Below, in pieces: positions 10,946-21,778 of a DNA stretch of 64,000 bases (its first letter is position 1; every line of letters starts with the position of its first letter). Source of the DNA: Rhytidiadelphus loreus (taxonomy: Eukaryota; Streptophyta; Bryopsida; Hypnales; Hylocomiaceae). A program made the translations under genes and the position numbers. Where the stretch lies: contig OX344763.1 of the NCBI GenBank assembly GCA_947034895.1, positions 17,205,001 to 17,269,000 on the forward strand, written 5' to 3'. The notes beneath the pieces are model-generated. The model did not search any database. It saw only the letters and a list, made by a program, of their open reading frames with translations, and had not been told where the DNA came from.

Positions 10946-12880
10946 TAGCTTTCAAAGTGAACTTTTTGGATTTTAGCTTGGGCATTGAGGGGTTAAACAT
11001 CCACAATATCTACACTGTCTAGTGAGTAGAATGAGAGCACTCAACAAAACATTATTTCTATACACCCATTTCTATGCATTAGATATAGTTGCTCATCCAA
11101 ATGATTGCACGAAACACTTATATTAATACGTGTCACATGTTGTATGTCCAACATCTCTTTCTTCATAACTTTTGAAATATGGACTCTATGGACCTAAAAT
11201 TTCTAGTCAAAATGGATGTTACTTTTTGTATCAGTCTTAATGTTTTTGAATTTTCTATTTAAAAAGAAACTTTTTTTATTTGTCATACTTTTACTCTTCA
11301 AGGTTTTCCGAACTTTTGAGCATCCAATATTAATCACTATTGAGCCAAAGGAGGTTAACTTTCAAAATAGGCCAAAACAAAATGTGCTTCTCAACTTAGA
11401 ATGAGCACCATAGCTTAAAGCGTTCATTGAGGCTCAACAACAACCTCATCAGGCTTTTAACACTTGGTCCAAATTTGACTACATTTGAATTCACTCTCTA
11501 AATCTTGCCTTTAGGAGTGGCTCTAAGATTATTTAGAACAAGAAGGGCCCTTCGCTTTGCCTATTTTAGTAAGCTAGCATAGCTCTTTGTTTTCATTTTT
11601 GTGCTCTTATCGCTTTAGCATCAAACATAATGGCTTGGCTATCTTTGTATTGTGTTTTTTTTTAATGCAATGGTTTTTTCATTTGTTTAAAAATTAAAAA
11701 AAGTGGACCAAAACTGCAAAGAAATTGAGCAATTTGTTTGCTAATTTTTTTCTTGAGATTGGATAGAATGTAACCATAGGATCTCATAGTTCACATTGAG
11801 AGTGAGCACCTCAAACAAAAACATTCAAATTATAGTAGATATTTGAAGTTTGAAGTTTGAAGTTTTATTTGGATCAATGGACAAACAAGGCAATGTAATT
11901 TGAAGAAGCATATATGAATGAGAATACTTTGAAATGAATGACCTTTTGTGCTCAATGAAAGACAAGAAAGTTGAAAATACTCATCTAAAATCTCACTAAA
12001 TTCTAGTTGTTTTGCAACTTTGGATGGAGCTTGCAATGCATGGTAATAATTGAAATGAGAGTAGTGTTTGTAAGAAAACCAAGAATGGGCACCACTTATT
12101 CTCTCCTTGAATTCCTTCTATTTGCCCCTTTTGAAGTGGCAATAGTTTCATTGGTTGGCTATCTTTTCAATCCATGCCCAAAATGAGCCATGAACTACAC
12201 TTCACCACTCAACTTTGAAAAGTTCTACAAGATGAGTTTAACTTGGGATTTGATGAAATTATTACCATAAGGGCTTATTCATTAATTTGGGACAAGTTGG
12301 GTCTCATTTTAATGCATTCTATATTTAGAATGAAATTAGTATTCAATAAATTGAGACTCTTCAATAAATTAAGACTTCAAAATGTTAAAATGCTTTTTTA
12401 TAGATTTTGCTAGTTCTACAAAAAGTAGCTCCAACCAACAATTTACTATTTCATTTCTTAATTTATTCATTAATATCTACATACAATAGACCATGAAATT
12501 ATAAATTGAGACATTTCTTTAAATTGAGACTACCTTAAATCTAAAAAACTAATCCCCATACTTCTCACACCAAAATTTTTAAATAAAATACACTTGAACC
12601 AAATACAAATTGAAGGCACATGTAAATGTATTATATATAGAAGCAATAATAAGGAAAAAATATATTCTATTAATAGCTATAAAAATGTTACATAGCTGCC
12701 ACATCATGATAGAAACAATCGAAGAAACAACTACAAACACTAAAATGTAAAACCACATTGAACCTCACTTTCTAAAATAAAAAACCACCAATAGACCTAC
12801 AAACTATTCCTCGCCTTCCACGGAAGACACTTTGTTGTCTGAATTAGACTTAAAGGTTGCCAGGGATGATTTGATGGTGT
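10946..12880. other. Intergenic, no gene seen; one dispersed repeat
   Basis: AT-rich sequence. 11410-11560 (GCTCAACAACAACCTCATCA...) recurs diverged at 31240-31372, so it is a dispersed repeat. The short frames at 11216-11404 and on the minus strand at 11830-12036 show no recognisable features. Confidence 0.4.
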
Positions 12881-13083
12881 TCATTTGCATCTTGGGAATT
12901 GTAACTTTTGTAATAACTTGAGGTTGATCTTCGGCCCCCCTTCTTCCACGTGGCTTGAAAGCCGTCATGATATAGTCTGTGTTGGATCAGCACGGAGGGA
13001 TTATACGATCTTCGTGCCACACATTCCCAGCTTTAGTGTCCCATTCAACATACGTATCCATATTGATGTGACGACTTGAAGCA

Positions 13084-13150
13084 TGCGTCCAATATTGGAT
13101 TTGGATTAAATAAACATGTCCGGGATTTGGATTTGGATTTGGATTTGTAA
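13084..13150 (+). repeat. GGATTT short tandem repeat
   Basis: GGATTTGGATT units are repeated at 13096-13107 and 13123-13146, just upstream of the phosphatase-like gene. No function is evident. Confidence 0.6.
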
Positions 13151-13208
13151 GAGACCTCGCAAGCCAAAATGACTTTGGTTCGTCATCAGTGGGGATTTAA
13201 GCTGTTTA

Positions 13209-13922
13209 GTGTCGAACAAAATATACTATGCCATGTGCATGAACCTTACTATCGTAGAACCCAAGGTGATATTCGCTAGGCAAAATCTGCGCGAGTTCCT
13301 CTTTGAGGTCTCGCAGATCACGGTGAGGGTTGTTGTGTGGTCCTCCATGAAGCACTCTACTATAGAGATGGTGGCGGAGCACCTATTCAAGGGGAATAGG
13401 GTCCCCTTCAAAGTTCTAGGTCAGGACCATTGCAGGAAGATAGAGACCTACCGGGGGAATTTCTTGCACTTCAATTCTAAGCCGGTCTTCTTGAAGGTCA
13501 TGTCTGAGCAGGTGTTCTCGATGGTGGGTGGAGGTGAGGCCTTTACCAAAGACAACACCCTTCTCATCGACGACTCTCCCGAAAAAAATGTCTGCAATGA
13601 GAAGGGTAATGCCATATTCCTTCGTTCCTGGCGTCATGGTCAACAGTTAGACAACTTCTTCATGGGGGAGCTTCTGCCGTGGCTCGGGCGTCTGGAAATG
13701 GAGTATGAACCTGGTCACCTGCGGGAGTATGTGCAGGTCAACCAGATTGGGGAAAGACTGTTGGCCTATTTGTCCGAGCATGTCCAAGGCATCATCTTGG
13801 CAATGAGAGATTCCGCATGGAATCTCATCTTGCATTTCGAACTTTTTGGGTTCAATGTAGTTATAGAGCCCGATGGGCGTGGACATAGACTAGTCTTTTG
13901 CCCTGCAATCCAAGCAAAGTGA
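13209..13922 (+). pseudogene. FCP1/NIF-type HAD phosphatase-like domain, N-terminally incomplete
   Basis: The longest open frame in the window (237 codons, opening at a GTG with no in-frame ATG just before it). It follows the order of the FCP1/SCP (NLI-interacting factor) HAD domain: NLREFLFEVSQ near residue 28, VVVWSSMKHSTIEMVAEHLF near 42-61, KPVFLKV near 91, LLIDDSPEKN near 118, and LDNFF..LLPWL near 146. LIDDSP matches the conserved late HAD segment. The DxDx(T/V) catalytic motif that must precede the domain is missing and I did not find it in the 400 bases upstream, so no active enzyme is encoded. The region is more GC-rich than its surroundings. It could be a fragment of a spliced gene whose 5' exons are lost, or a captured piece. 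A Ser/Lys-rich frame follows at 14113. Confidence 0.6.
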
Positions 13923-14109
13923 ACATTTTGTAAATTGTGATTGTATATTTTATACATTTGTATCATTTGTAAATAAATATGTATCTAGTTCAGAAATTAC
14001 ATTAAAAAGTTGTGTGTTTCTATCGTTTTGGATTTAGGCTCGTATCGTTTGTACAAGGCCTTTGGGGAGGGGGAATGTATAGGAAACTTGTGTAATTTCT
14101 ATCTTCTTG

Positions 14110-15034
14110 TAGGTGGAAGCTCAAAATGTTGGAGAGTCGCCTAAGAGGCTAAGGATGACGAGGAGCCTCCTATTCGGATCGGAGAAGTTGCTCTCAATGG
14201 CGTCAAGATCAAAATCAAAATCAAAATCTCATGGAGGGACGTTCGTGCCGTTAGTGTTCTCAGGCCCTTTTATGATGCGCACAGCCGAGGACCCTACTTC
14301 TGCGGCCATTGACTTCTCCATGGGGGATGGAGGACGGCGCCATGGACAGCCCTCTAAGCCAAGGACCAGGGAGAATCCCCATTTGATCCCCGTCCCTGTT
14401 GAAGCGTGCGTCTGCGAATCGAGGATGCTCCTTTTCTCCAACACCGCAGAATGAGGCGGGGACCAGTCAAAAACTGCATCTTCCTGTTCATGGAGGTACT
14501 CCAGATCCTCCACTTGATGATCCTATTTTCCCTATGCTTGACTGCCCAAGTGTCCCCGTAAGAGGCACGAAGACAACGGCATTCCCGGGAAGGTAGACAA
14601 AGAGTGACAAAGCAAGTCCTCCAAGGGCGGCTCTCTTGCCTTGCCTTGAGGGTAATCGGCCTCGCCCTTCACTATCTGCAGGAGGTAGACGGTCGCCCCC
14701 AGCCGACTCCCTATTCTATCAAAGGATTATAAGAGACCAACGGCGATCTCTGGACTCCAAATCAACTGGATCTGAACTTCCGTACATAAGCAATGTGAAC
14801 TCAATGCTCCCAAGGCCGTGTTCTCATGGGTCAAAATCTATGTCCACTTCAAAGGTTCCTCGAAGCACCCTCAAGTTGAAGCGGAAGGAGAGTGACTCTC
14901 AAAGTTTGGGCTTCTCCGGAGCGGTGGACGATGGAAGTGGGCCTCATTATCACTCTCGATGCAAGGATATATTTAAAGGGTTGGCGAAGCTGAAAGCGTT
15001 AGAGGGGTCTAAGAACAATTGTACAGGCAAATAG
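14110..15034 (+). pseudogene. Ser/Lys/Pro-rich C-terminal region following the phosphatase-like frame, frameshifted
   Basis: After an acceptor-like TTCTTGTAG at 14104-14112, a frame reads VEAQNVGESPKRLRMTRSLL with (SK) repeats, then ends at 14454. A second frame (14399-14596) takes over, stops at TAG 14594-14596, and continues in the same phase from 14636 to 15034 with KSTGSELPY and STLKLKRKESDSQSLGF. One frameshift plus one stop, or an intron starting at GGAAG/GTAGAC near 14592, would connect them. Composition matches 13209-13922, so I infer one broken gene. The C-terminal part has no recognised domain. Confidence 0.4.
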
Positions 15035-16217
15035 TGACTCCTCAGGATGCGAGAATAGTTTTTGAAGCCATAGGCTTCAAAGTGTCCTTTATTATAAGTA
15101 AAATGGTAAATAAAAAATAGAAAACAAAGACTAACGAAAGTTGGGAGCTTGCATGAACAATAAGCATCTAATTTTGATGTTAGATTTTTCATATTCAACA
15201 TTTTGTAGTTCATTTAGATTCATATGACATAGTCAAATTTACTTTGTCCATTAGATGAAGTTCCTTAGTAAGACAATTAACATTAGTGAATGTAAATTCA
15301 CCCGCATTTTCATGTACTACTCAATTCTTGGCAATAAATATGTGAGAATGTTTTACATCATGTCCATCCTTGTAATTCTGTAGTATTTTTTTTGGGGGGG
15401 GGACAAGCATGTTAAGGAATTACACTACAAGTGTTTTCCGTCACATGAGAGGTTGATTTCACACTAGGTAAAGAACTTGCTACCTCCAAGTATCGAACCC
15501 ACAACCACGCCATTAGGTTTAGGTACCTCACAACCATCACCCACCCTATTGTCTCAAGTCATTGTAAAAATGTGTTAAATAATTTCTATTTTCCTTTGAG
15601 TTTGACAAGTATTACTTCATTAGAGCTTCACACCCTTATTTTCAAAGTCTCAAAATTGTCAAATTGTCTCAAATTAATGAATAAGGCCTTCCATGAGATT
15701 CATAAAGCAATCTACTTCCTAGAATTAAAAACAATGACAAATTTTGAGCGTTTTTTGTTGAAAGAAGTTCACTAAATGCAAAAAAGGTACTTGAAAAAAA
15801 TACTAAAACAATTTTGTTCCTATTGCAATGAACTAAAATAATTTTTCTTTTTGCATATCTAATTGTAGGATCATGCATTACACTAAATAATATGAGAACC
15901 GTTACATGTTTTTTCAGCCCATAGAAAAACTATTAGTCCCGGACATTCCCGGACCATGGAAACATTGCAGAACCAATAGTCTAATGTGGCTGAGAGATTG
16001 CCACATTGGAGTGCATAAAAATATTTTTTTTAAATAATATTTTTTAAATATATTTTTTGGATTACTTTTTATTTTTTTATTATTAAATAACTTGATAGTC
16101 CAGCCATGATTTACAACATGGGGAACCATGGTCAGATAGTCTTTCGGAGGCATCATATAACATCTAATGATGTGAAAATTTTGTAGAACCTTTGACCAAG
16201 TAGATTGCAAAATATTA
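15035..16217. other. Intergenic with a possible SINE fragment at 15395-15550
   Basis: No gene seen. On the minus strand 15400-15545 includes GGTTGTGGGTTCGATACTTG, resembling a pol III B box, and an A-box-like GGGTGGGTGATGG about 40 bases earlier. Its other side is a G9-10 tract at 15395. 15915-16200 shares AACCATGGTCAG/GGGAACCATGG motifs with 35660-35700, so it is probably another MITE. Confidence 0.3.
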
Positions 16218-16462
16218 ATGGTCAATTTTGTTAAAATGGCAGTATTTCACATGCCATTTTAATGGAATATCTTCTACAAATGGAGAATAAGTGTGCCACG
16301 ATAATGTCATACATGTGCCAATTTTATGCCTAGCACATTCAAATCACTCCTAGTTCACACATTTCTACTCTCCTCGGACAATCTTTCCATTGTTTTCATT
16401 CTTTTAGTGGTTTCATTTTGTGCCATTTTAATGGAATACCGCCATTTTAACGAAATTGACCA
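16218..16462. mobile_element. MITE (family M), 245 bp, flanked by TATTA
   Basis: Terminal inverted repeats TGGTCAATTTTGTTAAAATG / CATTTTAACGAAATTGACCA. The same ends occur at 26850-27094 (also 245 bp) and 58988-59083. TATTA is present directly on both sides. No coding content. Confidence 0.65.
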
Positions 16463-16779
16463 TATTAGCATTTTTAGTGAAAGGAAACGTGTTGTTGGCA
16501 CCTCTCAAAAAGATAAGATTTGTAGAAATTTGAACTATACCAAGGGAACTTGGAGAATAGCTTCTAAAAACTTTGGTGCCTCTAAGACATTAGAATCACT
16601 TTATTCATGTCAATAAAGTCTCTTATTTGATTTTAATTTGAACTTTGATCCTATAACCATGGTCTCTTGATTTTTGGACAATACTTCATTAATACTATGT
16701 TTTTATACACCATAAAATACACTAATGGTGAAAATTTTAGATATTTTAAGTGCATTTCGAATTTATTAAGAGACTTTGT
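16463..16779. other. Intergenic, no gene seen
   Basis: AT-rich. The frame that crosses from the MITE to 16616 is a chance reading. Part of it (TTTGAACTATACCAAGGGAA near 16530) recurs at 32375 and, inverted, at 34025, so it is repeat-derived. Confidence 0.35.
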
Positions 16780-17021
16780 CACATTTTATTTCAAAAAATA
16801 AATGTAAAAATTCTCAACCATACATAGTTGCAAAATAGGAGCATATAAAGGTAACGGTTTTGAGCTTTGAATAAGTGGTCATAGGCCTGTCCTTTCAAGG
16901 TTGAGGAATTTAAAGTATAAGAAAGGGTGTCCTAAAGTTGCTCTTGCTTGCCAAATTGCCCCTTTAAATAGCGTTGAAATGGTTACTATTAAGTGTAAAA
17001 AGTAGTGACTTTATTAAGAGA

Positions 17022-17247
17022 CACTAGAAGAAATCCATGTTTTTTGTGACGAGCCCTGATTTTTTCAGACAAATTTTTTTTGATGTCTACATTGACATTT
17101 AGCTGTTTTTATGTTTTTAATGATGTTCATTAGATAATTTGGATGTTATGAAAAACATAAAACCAGCTAAATGTCAACTTAGACATCAAAAAAAATCCGT
17201 TAGAAAAAATTAGGGCTTGTCACAAAAAGCATGGGTTTCTTCTAGTG
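17022..17247. mobile_element. CACTA MITE, 226 bp, TSD AGA
   Basis: Ends CACTAGAAGAAA and TTTCTTCTAGTG; AGA on both sides. Internal arms TGACATTTAGCTG / CAGCTAAATGTCA make most of it foldable. The other arm of the surrounding inverted element (about 19855) reads through without it, which is an empty site. Confidence 0.8.
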
Positions 17248-18127
17248 AGAGGGTATAATGGAATATATAAAGAGATGACTTGAGGTTAGTAATATAAGAT
17301 GAAAGTCAAATGGATATTGTTTGATTTTCAATTTCTTTCTTGTAATGATGGCATTGAATGTAAACAATTGAGTTGTGCAAGTAAAACTTTCACATTCATT
17401 TGCGAATGAGTGAAAAAAATCTCAAAAAAAAGGATGTATTAAAAAACAATGTGTGTTCACTTTTCGGTGCCTTGATATCAATGTTGAATCTCTCAAGATT
17501 CATTAAGAGAGAAGTGGTGAGTAGTTTTGCCCCCCTCTAACTAAAGGCTCTAAGGAACACCAATAGGTGCCTATAAGATGCTAACTTTGAAAATTCATAA
17601 CTAATTCTACAATAGTCCTCCAAAGACAAAAACAACTTAGATTAGATGTGCCTTCCTCTTGCCTTTCAAGGAAAAATGATTGGAAAAACAAATGCTTTGA
17701 GGGGTTCAACACCCTAAAAAGAAAGATCAATGCTTAGGAGGAAGCTTTATGGACACTCCACCTTAGTACCTAGATGACTCCAGTCATAGTTGTTGGTAGA
17801 GAGCCTACTTTTGTGTTCCCTCAACACCAACACTTGAGTTGTTTTAGTAATAATTAGATCCTTGAGATAATTCTACAACTAATGTAAAATTCAAATGTGT
17901 TACAGGAAGGAATTTCAATTGGAATGTGATGCACTTGGTATTTCCAATAGCATTAACTCCTCTCTTTGTCTTGATTGTTGTAAGGGTTGGAGGTTGAGGG
18001 TAGAATTTCCTTTTGAAATGGAAAATGTGTCCCCCTCATGGACTATGTTGTGTATAATTGTTGCCACATTAGCTACCATTGTCGTCTCTTCTTTTTGAGG
18101 TAATTTCCAAAGCTATTGTGTTTTTGC

Positions 18128-18655
18128 CTCCTCCATTTTGAAGTCGGATTCCATTGTGTGGTTGCTACCGTTGTTGAGCTTCTAATCAATATATAGCATG
18201 ATCATGAAGGTAGTTTGAGTTTCTTTGTTCTTTTTATTGTTGTTTCTAATGTATCAATCATCCAATGGCAAGTCACACATCAAACACGCTACAAAAGTTG
18301 TCAAGATGTATAGTGGCCTACCCAGAAGATTGTCGGCCACTCACCTACCAGTGCCATTGGAAGGACCATGTACAATTATTGACAACCCCAATGAACTATG
18401 CCTCTATTATAGTTGGCAATTTGAAGATACATGCATCTTTTTGTTAGGTGTGTTGGGATCAATCATTTGTGGGTCAATGGTGTAGCATACATGTATTTTA
18501 ATTATTTGGTAAGATATGTAGTTGACAAATCCAATTAACAATACATGTATTGAAGTTTTTGAGATGTATAACTAACAACTCCAATGAACAATATGCATAA
18601 TAAACTTAACAACATCAAGATATACACATCTTTTGGCTTTTTTTTTAGGTGTATA
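18128..18655 (+). repeat. Dispersed repeat R, copy R0
   Basis: The segment including the frame YQSSNGKSHIKHATKVVKM recurs inverted at 35273-35631 (R2), and its middle and end recur at 40070-40400 (R3). It continues past the CACTA insert at 19611. In all copies the frame is short and variably interrupted. I cannot assign a function. It may be a piece of an old transposon. Confidence 0.6.
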
Positions 18656-19610
18656 CACTAGAAGAAAAACACGTTCGGGACAACCAACTACTAATATGCA
18701 ACTAGTGCCCTATGCAACTGTCATGCAACTAGTTTCCTCTCTATTTGCACCAAATCTAATGTAGTTGTTTTGTGTCATTGTTTTACAACATTCATTCATT
18801 GTTTTAGTTGCAAAGTAGTCATTCTGTAGTTGCAAAAAAAGACTAGGAAACAACTAGTGTCCTATGCAACTATTATGCAACTGTAAAATGACTATAGTTG
18901 TTTCCTAGTTGTACGCTAGTTGTTTCTTAGTTGCACTCTAGTTGTTTCCTAGTTGCTTTCAAAGTTCATTCCCATTTGTGTTATATCAATTGACCCATAT
19001 CAATTGTAAAGAGTACCATTAGATTGAACATATAAGACTTGTAAGTTGTTATAGTCTTATGTAATGAATTCTTTTGATAGAATTCTAAGATTTCTATAAT
19101 TTGTGGGTTTCTACAATTTGTAGATTTTGTATATAAGAATTTAAAAAATAATTAAAATTCAAGAAATTTTATAATCTAGGAAATTGAATTTTGAAATCTA
19201 GGAAGAAGGTAGATCTGAAATTTTGAAATCTAGGAAGAGGGTAGATTTGAAATTTTGAAATCTAGAAAAAGGTAGATTTGAAATTCAAAAATCTAAGAAA
19301 AAGGTAGTTCTGAAATTCTAAAATCTAGAAAGGAGGTAGATCTAAAAATTTGAAATCTACAAATCATTGATATTTATATTTTAAAATTTACAAATCTACA
19401 AGTTGCAAGCAAGTTGCAAACAAGTTGCACACAAGGATGAAGTTCTTTGTATAGTGTCGGATGACAAAAAACCTTGCAACTAGATTGCAACTAATGCGAC
19501 TTGTCCACTGCAACTACGGACTCTACATTGTCACCTAGTTGCAAACGTCCTATGCAACTACAAAATGAGTTGCATACTGTAGTTGCAAAATCCCTCATTT
19601 TCTTCTAGTG
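18656..19610. mobile_element. CACTA element, 955 bp, TSD ATA
   Basis: Ends CACTAGAAGAAAAA and TTTTCTTCTAGTG; ATA flanks both sides. R1 (near 31447) and R3 (near 40405) contain the uninterrupted target, TAGATGTATAGATTAA-like, confirming a clean insertion. The subterminal regions repeat GCAACTAGT / TAGTTGC many times. A run of TCTAGGAA/GGTAGAT repeats lies at 19190-19380. Non-autonomous. Confidence 0.85.
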
Positions 19611-20090
19611 ATAGATTAATCAATCCTAGGTCACAAAACATACATCATTTTTTAATAATTATGTTCTTTTTTTCAAGATTTCTTTTCATTCATTCTTAAA
19701 TGAATGTGAAAGTTTTACTTGCACAACTCAATTGTTTGATTATTTTCAATGCCATCATTACAAGAAGGAGTTTGCAAATCAAACAATATCCATTTGACTT
19801 TCATCTTGTATTATTCATCTAAAATCATCCCTTTGTATATTTTATTATGCCCTCATTTAATAAAGTCACCACTTTTTACACTCCATTGTAACCATTACAA
19901 TCCTAGCAAACAAGGGCAATTTGGCCAGCAAGGGCAATTTCAGGACACCCCTCCTTATACTTTAAATTCTTCAACCTTGAAAGGACTGGCCTATGACCAC
20001 TTATCCAAACTTCAAAACGGCATTCACTTTGTATGCTCCTATCTTGTAACTATATATGAATGAGAGTTTTTACATTTATTTTTTGAAATT

Positions 20091-21160
20091 AAGTGATACA
20101 TATTTCCAAATCCATGGTCCGTGACTTGCAACTGAAGAGGGGAGAACGAGAATTGATATCTAATATTCCTAATTTCAGCTTCATATGAAAAAGTCAGTTG
20201 CTGCTAGTTCTACTAACAAAAGCCCCATTCGTTGACACAGCAATGTCTTGCTGGAACTTGCAGGATATTTAAATCCTTTGCCATTATCGTCCTTAAGTTT
20301 CTTCGTGAATTCATTCTGATGTGCAGGTCCACACTACGTAATCCTGAAGAAAACAACTCATTGATAACACTTGAAGTGGGACATACTATATGATGGCCTC
20401 TGAAAGTTGAACTCAACTGCAATTGTCCAAATGAATAATTATGGAGAAGATCCATGCATAAGAACTAGGGCAATTTCCAATTGGCAGGTTTTCTATGGTC
20501 AAAACTCTCTGAGCGCGCAGTTCTCCTTTGATAAATTCTAGTTTAGGACAATTGTGCAAAACTTTGTCATCAATGTTTATATCTGAAAGTACTTTACCAA
20601 ATGCAACGGGAAATAATTTCCATTTTAAGCGAGGAACAGAAACATACCGAGGTAATGACCAAGCTCTAATGAGACCATACCACACAAGTGGCTATCACAG
20701 CTGAAGACAGTCATGTAAATTTGTAGATTAGTGACGACCACATTTCACTATAACATCTTTACAATCATGCTTACCTGCAGAAGATCACGATTAGCATCAT
20801 GTCGTATTCCTGTGAAGTCCAAATTGAAAATTCCTGAGCGCACTCTCGATCGATGTTTACATATTAAGGACATTTCGATAGCAAATATTATGCCAGGAAA
20901 ACGGCAACTCGTTCCAAATCAAATAGGCAACTCGAAACAGCAGTAGAAGTTTGAGGTTACCAAGCTGCTGTAAGTGGATACGAAATCACTTCAGGAGGCT
21001 TTGCAAAATCAGCAACATTGGCTACGGAAATACCCCATTTTAAACGTTGGTGCCCAGAAAATTAATGAACTGCAGAAGCGAAGTCCGTACAGCAAAGCTC
21101 GATTCTTGCCAAATTCAGTACGCACAATACTATCCAAAGTATGTCGCCACCAGGAGTATT
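20091..21160 (-). pseudogene. Segment U1: duplicated gene fragment upstream of P1, unidentified
   Basis: Nearly collinear with 49080-50307 (U3). On the minus strand both copies keep an open segment with an ATG (MSLICKHRSRVRSGIFNLDF) ending in DLLQ before a CAG/GTAAGC donor at 20774. Both also keep a CTCG/GTA donor near 20650. The segments between do not stay in phase, and the copies differ by indels (for example the GCGCGC present here and absent in U3). I read it as the remnant of a spliced minus-strand gene. I do not recognise the product. Plus-strand frames at 20731-20946 and 20974-21180 overlap these and are less convincing. Confidence 0.35.
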
Positions 21161-21177
21161 TCAAGTCACACAACTCA

Positions 21178-21185
21178 TGACGTAC
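21178..21185 (+). promoter_or_regulatory. TGACGTAC motif upstream of P1
   Basis: An ACGT-core motif of the kind bound by plant bZIP/TGA factors lies 77 bases upstream of the TATA box. The same motif occurs before P2 (28936, 28980) and P3 (56307, 56355). The binding role is inferred. Confidence 0.4.
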
Positions 21186-21261
21186 AGTGAAGCAAAGGGA
21201 CCCTCACTTGCCTTGATCGAAGCCCAAGAATGTTAAGCCAAACCACGGCGGATCCAGTACA

Positions 21262-21267
21262 TATAAA
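21262..21267 (+). promoter_or_regulatory. TATA box of P1
   Basis: TATAAA followed by ACTCTATGAGCCTTCAACTC, which is conserved before P2 and P3. The ATG is 327 bases downstream, implying a long leader unless an intron intervenes. Confidence 0.55.
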
Positions 21268-21593
21268 ACTCTATGAGCCTTCAACTCCAATCCTCAGACA
21301 GCTAATACTAGCATTACCCTCAGCTCGATCGATACCTCCGACCTTGCAAATAGTCTAAATTACATCTTGCTCCTTGCATGGTACCCAATCGGGAACCAAG
21401 TGCATCGGGGACCAGTATAAGTACATTCCTGTTCCTACTTTGAAGTGTACCTACGTCCTTTCGATATATCCTCAGTTGAATTTTCCTGTTTCGATCGGTG
21501 CTGGTGTCTAGCTTGCTATATAGCTAGTGATCGATCGATCTGATCTAGCTGATCCGCAAGTGTGTACTATTTTCGAGGTTCTGACGGTCGATC

Positions 21594-21734
21594 ATGTTGG
21601 TGTTTCTGGGGTTGGTGGTTGGGGTGGCCGTGTTTGAAGCCGCGGCCGTGCTCATGCATGTCCACAGCGTTGTGCACAGGTTCCGACGGACGTCCTCCTC
21701 TTCGACGAAGAGGATTATCCGGGGGCAGGGGTGA
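21594..21734 (+). pseudogene. P1: frameshifted copy of the P small-peptide gene
   Basis: The ATG opens the hydrophobic start seen in the intact copies (MLVFLGLVVGVAVFEAAAVL). An extra CATG at 21657-21660 shifts the frame after residue 21. Translation then continues as a basic, Ser/Arg-rich stretch to TGA at 21732-21734, giving 46 residues instead of 58. The downstream bases still encode the Gly/Cys-rich tail up to TAA at 21775-21777 in the unshifted frame. P2 carries the same four bases. The promoter and 3' region are well preserved, so the loss looks recent. A short functional variant cannot be excluded. Longer frames through this region start upstream in the wrong phase. Confidence 0.6.
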
Positions 21735-21778
21735 TGGGGGAGGCGGAGGCTGTGGAGGAGGATGTGGCAGTTAATTAA

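Larger units (their letters stand above)
16780..20090. mobile_element. Long inverted-arm (foldback) element, 3.3 kb, with nested insertions
   Basis: The left arm 16780-17430 and right arm 19671-20090 are inverted copies. Shared stretches include the TTGTTTGATT...CATTACAAGAA part and GGACTGGCCTATGACCACTT at 19982 against its complement near 16880. The right boundary at 20090 coincides with where the U1/U3 homology begins, so the element was inserted next to U1. The left arm carries a CACTA MITE (17022-17247) that the right arm lacks. The loop holds an R repeat (18128-18655) and a CACTA element (18656-19610). No transposase recognised. Confidence 0.5.

Noticed and set aside
13226..13966. Minus-strand frames opposite the phosphatase-like gene
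   Set aside because: They are shadows; only the plus frame carries the HAD motifs.
15395..15405. G-tract as a structural signal
   Set aside because: A single homopolymer next to a T-run, with no repeated G-runs; more likely slippage or a sequencing feature.
20731..21180. Plus-strand genes in U1
   Set aside because: The frames at 20731 and 20974 are open, but the 20731 frame is antisense to the better minus-strand segment with a splice donor, and the 20974 frame is broken in U3.
21562..21774. 70-codon frame rich in Trp and Cys over P1
   Set aside because: It starts in the wrong phase upstream and joins the true tail only because of the 4-base insertion. The matching frames at 29397 and 56731 are also out of phase with the conserved peptide.
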